The notes under the pieces are model-generated. The model was given only the letters and a program-made list of their open reading frames with translations. It made no database searches and was not told the DNA's origin. From an uncultured Opitutia bacterium (lineage in GTDB: Bacteria > Verrucomicrobiota > Verrucomicrobiia > Opitutales > Opitutaceae), in the NCBI GenBank assembly GCA_903839035.1, contig CAIMAQ010000098.1, positions 1 to 64,000 of the forward strand: a stretch of 64,000 bases of DNA. The letters are read 5' to 3'. A program made the translations under genes and the position numbers. Shown in pieces: positions 51,153 to 58,277 of this stretch (within the stretch, counting starts at the first letter, position 1; each line of letters begins with the position of its first letter).

Positions 51153-52343
51153 TCACTTCGCCGGGTAGTTCAGGATCGCCCGTTTGCCGCCGCCGATGAG
51201 GTTTTCCCGCGGCGTGCGCCGGGACTTGCCGGAGTTGGAAAAATGCGACGACCACACGACCAGCATGCCTTCGTCGACGAAACAGATCGACGGGTAGATG
51301 TTCTCGCGGGTCGGCACCTCCGGGTCCCAGCCTTCGTCGTCCACGAGCACGGGTGCGCCCCAGGTTTTACCATCGGCGGAAACGGCGTAGACCAGCGGGC
51401 AGCGCGGAAAGAGGCTGCCGGGGCTTTCCTCCTTCACGTGGTTGTAGAACACGATCAGCCGCCCGTCGGGGAGCGTCTTCAGCGTGAGCGAGGTGCACGG
51501 CGAAAGCAGCGCGGTGTTTTGCGGCGCCGACCAGGTCACGCCACCATCCTGCGACCACGAGTTCACGAGGCAACCCGTGCCCGAGCGGGCGAGCATCAGG
51601 ACGTGCCCGTTCGGCAGCTGCGCCACGCACGGCTCCGCCATGCCGCGCAACGCGCCTTTCGGTTTCACCAGTTGGGAAAGTTTCCACGTCGCTCCGTTGT
51701 CATCACTGTAAAAACAGCCTGATTCCGCCAAATCACCCTCCGGTCCGCTGCCCGGCACGGCGTGGGCCACCGGGATCAGCAGCCGGCCGCTGTTCAGCTG
51801 GACCAGGCGGTCATTCATGATGTACCAACCGTCGTCCGGTGCGACTTCCTGGCCGACGATGCGCGCCGGTTTCCACGTGGCTCCGTTGTCCGAGGAATAC
51901 GAGATGACCGGCAACCCTCCGCCCTTGTTGTCGGGCACATAGCGGTGTCCCACCAGCGCCAGCCGGCCGTCCATCAGCCGCAGGAAGGAGAAGCCGCCGT
52001 TGTTGATCGTACCGGTGATTTTCCAATCCATCGCAATGCGCTGCTCCTGCGTCCAGGTCCGGCCGTTGTCGGTGCTGCGGTAAAAATTCGGCAGCGGGTA
52101 AACCCCGCGCAGCTCCTGGAATTCCGCCGGAGCGGAACCCCATGGGGCAAGCATGAGAATGTCGCCGTTGGGCAGCTGGGTCGTGCCGGGACCGATGAAC
52201 ACGCGGTCCGATTCGTGCGGAATGACCACCCCCGGCGGCATGACAAAGCGCGCCCAGGCGTACGGCAGCGTTTTCACTTCAGGATCGCCGAACGCGGAAA
52301 GAGCGAGGAGGGCGAACAGCAGGACGGGGTATGATAGGCGCAT
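51153..52343 (-). CDS. Secreted sialidase-like BNR/Asp-box beta-propeller protein
   Basis: 396 residues. Signal peptide MRLSYPVLLFALLALSAFG (about 1-19). Five Asp-box motifs of the S-x-D-x-G-x-T-W type recur through the chain: STDNGRTW, SSDNGATW, SDDNGATW, SQDGGVTW and SADGKTW. This is the six-bladed propeller fold of exo-alpha-sialidases. The Arg triad and Tyr/Glu nucleophile cannot be confirmed by eye, so activity on sialic acid is uncertain; many such proteins act on other glycans. It may cleave extracellular glycans whose sugars are used by nearby catabolic genes (inference). The open frame extends 34 codons into an inverted repeat; the ATG at 52343 is preferred because of the signal peptide. 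Confidence 0.85.
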   Translation of the reverse strand: MRLSYPVLLFALLALSAFGDPEVKTLPYAWARFVMPPGVVIPHESDRVFIGPGTTQLPNGDILMLAPWGSAPAEFQELRGVYPLPNFYRSTDNGRTWTQEQRIAMDWKITGTINNGGFSFLRLMDGRLALVGHRYVPDNKGGGLPVISYSSDNGATWKPARIVGQEVAPDDGWYIMNDRLVQLNSGRLLIPVAHAVPGSGPEGDLAESGCFYSDDNGATWKLSQLVKPKGALRGMAEPCVAQLPNGHVLMLARSGTGCLVNSWSQDGGVTWSAPQNTALLSPCTSLTLKTLPDGRLIVFYNHVKEESPGSLFPRCPLVYAVSADGKTWGAPVLVDDEGWDPEVPTRENIYPSICFVDEGMLVVWSSHFSNSGKSRRTPRENLIGGGKRAILNYPAK

Positions 52344-52363
52344 GAGGATAAGAAATCGGAATT

Positions 52364-52462
52364 TATCGCAAAAGCGAGAAATGGCGAAAATCGCGAAGGG
52401 AAAGCCGGGAGAGATTGAATCGGACGATCTTGGCGCTTCCGCCATTTCGCGCTTTTGCGATA
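52364..52462. repeat. Inverted repeat in the leader of the sialidase-like gene
   Basis: Arms 52364-52386 and 52440-52462 pair at 22 of 23 positions, with a 53-nt loop that itself continues the stutter (GCGAAAATC then GCGAAGGG). It lies between glcD and the sialidase-like gene, both on the minus strand, starting 21 nt before the latter's ATG. Confidence 0.8.
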
Positions 52463-52482
52463 CCTCAGGAATTTAGTGATTC

Positions 52483-53919
52483 CTATTTGTGATCCCACGG
52501 CAGATGCACCGCGAGCTTCGGGTATTTCCAAATCCGCACCGGCGCAAACATCTTGCCGGGATTCAGGATGCCGCGCGGATCAAGCGCATCCTTCACCGCC
52601 CGCATGGCCTTCACCTGCGCCGCGCGGTGCTGCACGCGTAAAAAAGGCGTCTTCGCCAATCCGATGCCGTGCTCGCCGGAAATCGCCCCGCCCAGCTTCA
52701 CCACCGTGCGCATCAGTTCATTCACCGCCACCTCGGCCGCGTGCGACTCCTGCCGGTTCGCACGGTGATACATGATGTTCACGTGGAGGTTGCCGTCGGC
52801 CAGGTGGCCAAAGGTCGGGATGGGTAAACCCGACCGACGCTTCAGGCCGCTGAGAAATTGGATGAATTTCAGGTAGTTCCGCATCGGCACCACGATGTCC
52901 TCGTTGAGCTTGGCATCGCCGAGTTCGAACATGGCCCCCGAGCACTTGCGGCGCACCGCCCAGAGCGTCTCCGCCTCGGCCCGGCTGCGCGCCGCGCGGT
53001 AGCCGGTCGCATTTTTCTTCGCCCAGGCCAGCACGACTGCCTTGGTCTCGCGCACCTCGGCGGCGCTGCCCGTGAATTCGAGCAGGATCACCGGCCGGCC
53101 CGCCTGGCCGGGGAATACCGTCGTCCTCGTCGCCCGTTCGGCGCACAGCACGCTCTCGCGATCGAGGAACTCGCAAATCGCTGGCTGCACGCGCTGACGA
53201 AACAGCGCCAGCCCCGCGCGCAACGCCGCCGCCTCATCGCGATAGGAAGTAAGCAGGGTCCAGCGCGCCGCAGGCTGCGGGATGAGCTTCAGCACCGCGC
53301 CAGTGACGATCCCGAGCATGCCCTCGCTGCCGATCCACAGGTCGCGCAGGTTGAAGCCCGCGGAAAATTTCTTCGTGGCCGTCCCCCACTCCACGTAGTC
53401 GCCCGACGCCATGAAACCGCGCAGCGCGAGGATGAAGTCACGCGTCACCCCGTACTTGCCGCCGTGCATGCCGCCGGCGTTGCAGGCGATGTTGCCGCCG
53501 ATGGTGCAGTACTCCTTGGAAGAAGGGTCCGGCGGATAAAACCAGCCCTGGGCCTCCGCCGCGCGCTGGATGTCCGCCACTTTCGCCCCGGCCTGCACGA
53601 GCGCCATGCCCGCCTCCCCGTCGATCTGGATCCGGTTCAGCGCCAGCATGTCGATGACCCAGCCGCCGTGCACCGGCGCCGCCGAGCCCATCAGGGTCGT
53701 GCCCCGGCCGCGCACCGTGACCGGTACGCGGTACTTGTGCGCCAGCTGCAGCGCCACGCCGATATCGGCCTCCTTGCGCGGCCTGATGACCGCCTCAGGC
53801 AGGAAGGAGATCTTGCTGCTGTCAAACGATGCCTCGAACAACGCGTCCTTGCCGGTGGAGACAACCCGTGAACCGAGCCGGCGCTTGAGCTTGAGGGTGG
53901 CGGAACGAAAGGACGGCAT
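52483..53919 (-). CDS. FAD-linked oxidase, GlcD/D-lactate dehydrogenase type
   Basis: 478 residues from the ATG at 53919. VAO-type flavoprotein: FAD-binding PCMH domain with PVTVRGRGTTLMGSAAPVHGGWVIDM and GGNIACNAGGMHGGKYG, then the C-terminal cap (FAD-oxidase_C) with TFGHLADGNLHVNIMYH and GEHGIGLAKTPFL. It oxidises a 2-hydroxy acid such as glycolate or D-lactate, passing electrons to GlcE/F or the quinone pool. GlcE and GlcF partners are not adjacent. A longer open frame running antisense through the kinase gene to 55116 is not real. It lies head-to-head with the sugar kinase gene. Confidence 0.92.
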   Translation of the reverse strand: MPSFRSATLKLKRRLGSRVVSTGKDALFEASFDSSKISFLPEAVIRPRKEADIGVALQLAHKYRVPVTVRGRGTTLMGSAAPVHGGWVIDMLALNRIQIDGEAGMALVQAGAKVADIQRAAEAQGWFYPPDPSSKEYCTIGGNIACNAGGMHGGKYGVTRDFILALRGFMASGDYVEWGTATKKFSAGFNLRDLWIGSEGMLGIVTGAVLKLIPQPAARWTLLTSYRDEAAALRAGLALFRQRVQPAICEFLDRESVLCAERATRTTVFPGQAGRPVILLEFTGSAAEVRETKAVVLAWAKKNATGYRAARSRAEAETLWAVRRKCSGAMFELGDAKLNEDIVVPMRNYLKFIQFLSGLKRRSGLPIPTFGHLADGNLHVNIMYHRANRQESHAAEVAVNELMRTVVKLGGAISGEHGIGLAKTPFLRVQHRAAQVKAMRAVKDALDPRGILNPGKMFAPVRIWKYPKLAVHLPWDHK

Positions 53920-53939
53920 GGAGTGGTGCGGATGAAATT

Positions 53940-54054
53940 GCCCACGGAACCCACGGAATACACGGAAAAAAGCCAAAGCATCCCAACCAGACCTACCAGA
54001 CCTGATGGTGGTTACTGATGTTCGAATTCCGTGTGGTCCGTGTGTTCCGTGGGC
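53940..54054. repeat. Inverted stuttered repeat between glcD-like and sugar kinase genes
   Basis: Arms 53940-53967 and 54027-54054 pair at 25 of 28 positions. Each arm is three 9-nt units of the type CCCACGGAA. The loop is 59 nt. It fills the divergent promoter region between two sugar/acid catabolic genes (54118 start and 53919 start). Confidence 0.8.
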
Positions 54055-54117
54055 CCTCCCGGTATTCTGAGCTTCCATTTGAGCCCCGGTGGTTTTGAAG
54101 TGCTGCTCTGCCCCGCC

Positions 54118-55215
54118 ATGAGCCTTACTCTCAAGCCCACCGCCCAATGCCAGTTTGACGAACTCTCGCTCGGCGAGGTCATGCTCCGTCTCGACCCCGG
54201 CGAGACCCGCATCCGCACCACCCGCGCCTTCACGGCCTGGGAGGGTGGCGGCGAGTACAACGTCGCGCGCGGCCTCCGCAAGTGCTTCGGCCTGCGCACC
54301 GCGGTCTGCACCGCGTTCGTGGACAACGAGGTCGGCCACCTCATCGAGGATTTCATCCTGCAGGGCGGCGTGAACACCGACTACATCCAGTGGCGCGAGG
54401 ATGACGGCATCGGCCGCACCATCCGCAACGGCCTCAACTTTACCGAGCGCGGCTTCGGCGTCCGTGGCGCCGTCGGCGTCTCCGACCGCGGCCACACCGC
54501 GGCCAGCCAGCTCAAGCCCGGGGACTTCGACTGGGAGAAAATCTTCGGCTCGCAGGGCGTGCGCTGGTTCCACACCGGCGGCATCTTCGCGGCGCTGTCC
54601 GAGAGCACCGCTGCGCTCACCCTCGAGGCTGTGAAGGCCGCGAAGAAGCACGGCACGATCGTTTCCTATGATCTCAATTACCGACCGTCGCTCTGGAAGA
54701 GCATCGGCGGCCAGGCCAAGGCGCGCGCCGTCAACCAGGAGATCGCGAAGTACGTGGACGTCATGATCGGCAACGAGGAGGATTTCACCGCCTCGCTCGG
54801 CTTCGAGGTTGAAGGCGCGGACGAAAACCTGAGCCACATCGAGACCGACGCATTCAAGAAGATGATCACGAATGCCGTCGCGAAGTACAAAAACTTCCAG
54901 GTCGTCGCGACGACCCTCCGCAAGGTCACTTCTGCGACGACGAACGACTGGGGCGCGATCTGCTACACCGACGGCAAGTTCTTTGAGAGCCGGGCCTACC
55001 CCGCCCTCGAGATTCTCGACCGCGTCGGCGGCGGCGACAGCTTTGCCAGCGGCCTGATCTACGGCTTCCTCAAGACAGGCGACGCCGCCAAGGCCGTCAA
55101 CTACGGGGCCGCCCACGGCGCCTTGGCGATGACCACCCCCGGCGACACCTCGATGGCCACGCTGAAGGAAGTCGAGAAGCTGATGTCCGGCGGCAGCGCG
55201 CGCGTAGTGCGCTGA
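54118..55215 (+). CDS. PfkB-family carbohydrate kinase, probable 2-keto-3-deoxygluconate kinase
   Basis: 365 residues from the ATG at 54118. The ribokinase-like fold is shown by GGGEYNVARGLRK (N-terminal glycine motif), IVSYDLNYRPSLWKS (the DxNxRxxLW pattern that is strong in KdgK), IGNEEDF and the C-terminal anion hole/catalytic segment DRVGGGDSFASGLIYGFL with the base Asp. These features favour 2-dehydro-3-deoxygluconokinase over ribokinase or fructokinase. It would phosphorylate KDG from uronate or Entner-Doudoroff-like routes. No aldolase (KDPG) gene is nearby. Divergent from the GlcD-like gene. Confidence 0.82.
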   Translation: MSLTLKPTAQCQFDELSLGEVMLRLDPGETRIRTTRAFTAWEGGGEYNVARGLRKCFGLRTAVCTAFVDNEVGHLIEDFILQGGVNTDYIQWREDDGIGRTIRNGLNFTERGFGVRGAVGVSDRGHTAASQLKPGDFDWEKIFGSQGVRWFHTGGIFAALSESTAALTLEAVKAAKKHGTIVSYDLNYRPSLWKSIGGQAKARAVNQEIAKYVDVMIGNEEDFTASLGFEVEGADENLSHIETDAFKKMITNAVAKYKNFQVVATTLRKVTSATTNDWGAICYTDGKFFESRAYPALEILDRVGGGDSFASGLIYGFLKTGDAAKAVNYGAAHGALAMTTPGDTSMATLKEVEKLMSGGSARVVR

Positions 55216-55237
55216 GGCGCTGGAAGCCGTTAGGCTT

Positions 55238-57484
55238 TCAGCACTTCCCCTTCTGCTCCGCCACCTCCAGCGCCAGCTCGCGGCAGCCTTTCAAGTCGAG
55301 TTTGCCGGTGCCGAGGACGGGGATGTTCTCCACGCGGGCGACAATCTTCGGGACCCAGAGATTGGGCAGGCCGTCGGCGAGGAGCTTTTCGCGGATTTGA
55401 TCCGAGGTGACGTCACGGGTCGTCAGCAGCACCAGCGCCTCGCCTTTTGTGGGATCGGGCACGCTCATCACGGCCACGCTGACACCCTCGGATTCGTCCC
55501 AGCCAAACACCTGGACGAGCTTCTGCTCGACCGTGCCGTGCGGCACCATCTCGCCGCCAATTTTTGAAAAGCGGGACATGCGGCCCTCGATGAAGAGAAA
55601 GCCGTCGTCGTCCATGCGGCCGAGGTCACCCGTCACAAACCAGCCGTCCCGGAACGCCGCCGCGGTTTTTTGCGGATCGTCGAGGTAGCCGCTGAAGACA
55701 TTCGCGCCCTTGAACCACACGATGCCCTGCTCACCCGACGGGACCTCCTCGCCGGTCTCGGGGTGTACGATCCGCACCGCCATCCCGGGCAGGAGCCGGC
55801 CGGTGGAACCCGTGCGTTTGCCGATCTGCGGCTCGGCGGTGGGCGTGGTGACGAGTGGGTGCGGCTGGTTGATATTGCTCGCCGGGGTCGTCTCCGTGAG
55901 CCCGTAACCCTGCAAGATCTCGATGTGGAACGTCTCGAGGAAGGCCTTGTACAGGTCGTCGGGGAGCTTCTCGGCGCCGGTGACAACAAGTTCCAGCGAG
56001 CGGAGTTCGGCCGGCTGGGCCTTGCGCAGGATGGGCCGGATGAACGTCGGCGCGCCCAGCAGCACCGTCGCCTGTTCGTCCTTGATCGCGTCGATGATTT
56101 TCCGCGTATCGAGCGGACTGGGTACCGTCACCACCTTGCAGCCGCGAATCATCGGGTACCAGAGCGTGACGGTGAAACCCATGCTGTGGAACAGTGGCAG
56201 GCAGCCAACCAACGAGGCGGTTTCGGGCAGGATGGAGAGCGAGGAAATCTGGGAGCAGTTGGCCAGGATGTTGCGGTGCGAGAGCGCCACGCCCTTCGGT
56301 TCACCGGAGCTGCCGCTGGTAAAAAGCAGGCCGGCCTCGGCGTTGTCGCCGACCTTGGGCAGGCCCAGAAAATTGGCGAACCACTGGTTAGGCAGGATCC
56401 AAGCGGCGATGAGCCACGGGAAGATGGCCTTCTTACCGCCCATCGCCTCGAGCGTTTTCGCGAGGTCGAGGGTTTGCTCAGGCCAGGGAAAGTTGGCGAC
56501 CCGCGAGCAGAGTGCGTCGGCGGACAGGATCGTCTTCACGCCGGCAATCTTGATGCTGGCCTCTGAGGCGGCGCGGCTGGAGGTGAAATTGAGGTTCACC
56601 GGGATTTTCCCGGCGCACATCACGGCGAGATTGGCGATGAACGCGCCCGCGCCCGGCGGCAGCACGATGCCCACGCGTTTCTCGGGCACGGTTTTTCGCA
56701 GATGCCGCGAGAGCGCCGCAGCGACAGCGGCGAGCTGGCCGGCCTTGACCTCGCGGCGGCCGACCGTGCGGTCCACCACGGCGATGCGCCAGGGATGCTT
56801 CACCAGCGCGCGGATGCACTCGCGTCCGAGATGGCGTTTCAGCACCGGCCGCTCCCCAAACGCTTCGGCCCCGAGATCGAGCAGCACCTGGCGCACGCGG
56901 ACCGGAGTGGCCTCCTCCGGTGGGATGGGCGCACCGAATTGCACGAACACCTGCGTCGGCATGACCCGGGGTGGTTTCCACAGGTAGCGGTTGCCGGCGA
57001 AGGAAAAGACGGAGCCCCAGACGCCATCAATAAACGCCGCCACCACCGGCACGCCGGCGCGGCGCGCGATCACTTCGAAGCCCCGCTGGATGGCCATCAA
57101 CTGGCCGGTGCGCGAGATGTGGCCCTCGGGAAAAATCGCGACGACCTCCCCGGCGGCGAGCGCCTTGATGGCGAGGCGGATGCCATCGGATGCGTTTCGG
57201 GAGGAAATCGAGAGCACACCCGCCTTGCGGAAGCTCCAGTCAAACAGAGGGTTGTCACGCAAACCCTTGTAGCCAATGAACCGGATGGGGCGCGGGCAGG
57301 CCAACTGGAGCACGACCGGGTCGATGTACGACAAATGGTTCGCGATCAGGAGCACGCCACCGGTGGGCGGGAAGAGTTCCGTCCCTCGGTTCCGCACGTG
57401 GTAAAGCAGGCGGGCCACGGCCCGGGCGGGGTACTCAAGAAACGCCGGCACATACGATCGCCGGCGGGGAAGCAGGGGTAACAT
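55238..57484 (-). CDS. Bifunctional acyltransferase / acyl-ACP synthetase (Aas-like fusion)
   Basis: 748 residues in two modules. Residues about 1-215 are a PlsC-type lysophospholipid acyltransferase: HX4D motif at H50-D55 (NHLSYIDPV) and the FPEGHIS motif. Residues about 230-740 are an AMP-forming acyl-CoA/ACP synthetase: P-loop LLFTSGSSGEPKGVALSH (near residue 384), YGLTETTPAS, and GWFVTGDLGRMDDDGFL with the C-terminal K region GTGKLDLKG. The same order occurs in E. coli Aas, which reacylates 2-acyl-glycerophosphoethanolamine with exogenous fatty acids. It is expected at the inner membrane, though without the MFS/LplT partner nearby. Confidence 0.9.
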   Translation of the reverse strand: MLPLLPRRRSYVPAFLEYPARAVARLLYHVRNRGTELFPPTGGVLLIANHLSYIDPVVLQLACPRPIRFIGYKGLRDNPLFDWSFRKAGVLSISSRNASDGIRLAIKALAAGEVVAIFPEGHISRTGQLMAIQRGFEVIARRAGVPVVAAFIDGVWGSVFSFAGNRYLWKPPRVMPTQVFVQFGAPIPPEEATPVRVRQVLLDLGAEAFGERPVLKRHLGRECIRALVKHPWRIAVVDRTVGRREVKAGQLAAVAAALSRHLRKTVPEKRVGIVLPPGAGAFIANLAVMCAGKIPVNLNFTSSRAASEASIKIAGVKTILSADALCSRVANFPWPEQTLDLAKTLEAMGGKKAIFPWLIAAWILPNQWFANFLGLPKVGDNAEAGLLFTSGSSGEPKGVALSHRNILANCSQISSLSILPETASLVGCLPLFHSMGFTVTLWYPMIRGCKVVTVPSPLDTRKIIDAIKDEQATVLLGAPTFIRPILRKAQPAELRSLELVVTGAEKLPDDLYKAFLETFHIEILQGYGLTETTPASNINQPHPLVTTPTAEPQIGKRTGSTGRLLPGMAVRIVHPETGEEVPSGEQGIVWFKGANVFSGYLDDPQKTAAAFRDGWFVTGDLGRMDDDGFLFIEGRMSRFSKIGGEMVPHGTVEQKLVQVFGWDESEGVSVAVMSVPDPTKGEALVLLTTRDVTSDQIREKLLADGLPNLWVPKIVARVENIPVLGTGKLDLKGCRELALEVAEQKGKC

Positions 57485-57562
57485 GGCGCGAAGCCGTTAT
57501 GCCGACGCGGACACGGATATTTTCAACGCTATTCCTTGGCCGGGCACAGCCAGCCTGCGCCC

Positions 57563-58165
57563 CTACTCCGCCTTCACCACCACCAGGTCGTCCGTGTGGA
57601 GGCCGCAGTAAACGAGGTCCCCGGCATGGAAGATGTCGCCCAGGGCGCTTTCGTTGGCCACCACCACGCCGAGCCGCGTGCCGTCGGCGGGGACAAGGAT
57701 CAGATGGTCGGTCGCGCCCTGGAAAATCTCCTCCTCGATCCGCGCCCTGGATAATATTGGCCGCGCCGGGCGCAATGGCGGTCGAGGACTGCGACTTCGA
57801 AACGTGCACCTTCTCCGGCCGCATTGCGATGAGTGCAAAGGGTGGCGCCGGCCGGCCAGGCGGCGAGCGGCAGCGTCAGCTCCAAGCCCCCGTCACCGCC
57901 ACCCGCACGCACTCGGAATCCTGCAGCAGCAGTTGCGCCTCCAGCAGGTTGGCCCGGCCGACGAAGTCCGCGGCGAAGCGGTTCGCTGGCCGGTGGTTAA
58001 TTTCATGCGCCGTGCCGAGCTGCTCGATCCGGCCACCGTTCACGATGGCGATCCGGTCGCTCATCGTGAGCGCCTCCTCTTGATCGTGCGTCACAAAGAC
58101 AAACGTGATGCCCAGCTGGCGTTGCAGCCGCTTGAGCTCGAGCTGCATGGACCGGCGGAGCTTGG
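57563..58165 (-). pseudogene. Decayed PotA-like ABC transporter ATPase fragment
   Basis: Reading right to left, [20 protein letters not shown] then [33 protein letters not shown] (58165-58000) is the segment just after Walker B in PotA/MalK-type ATPases. It continues past [24 protein letters not shown] and then shifts frame. A piece FALIAMRPEKVHVSKS (about 57845-57795) and a last piece RIEEEIFQGATDHLILVP...GLHTDDLVVVKAE (57745-57563) are in other frames. Together these cover the switch/D-loop to the TOBE domain. Walker A and the signature motif are missing, and at least two frameshifts break the rest. This is a non-functional remnant. No permease or binding-protein genes survive nearby. Confidence 0.85.
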
Positions 58166-58277
58166 CGGCGAGCAGCGGTCAGGGGCGCGGCATTGCAGGG
58201 GAGAATGCAGGAACTATGCGAGCCGGGATCCTTGCGCAAGGAGAGGCTTTCAGCGCGCTGCGCTGAGCGCAGACAGC

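Noticed and set aside
53920-55116. An extension of the GlcD-like frame running antisense across the sugar kinase gene
   Set aside because: Homology of the oxidase begins at the ATG at 53919; the extension is low-complexity and lies opposite a clear PfkB gene.
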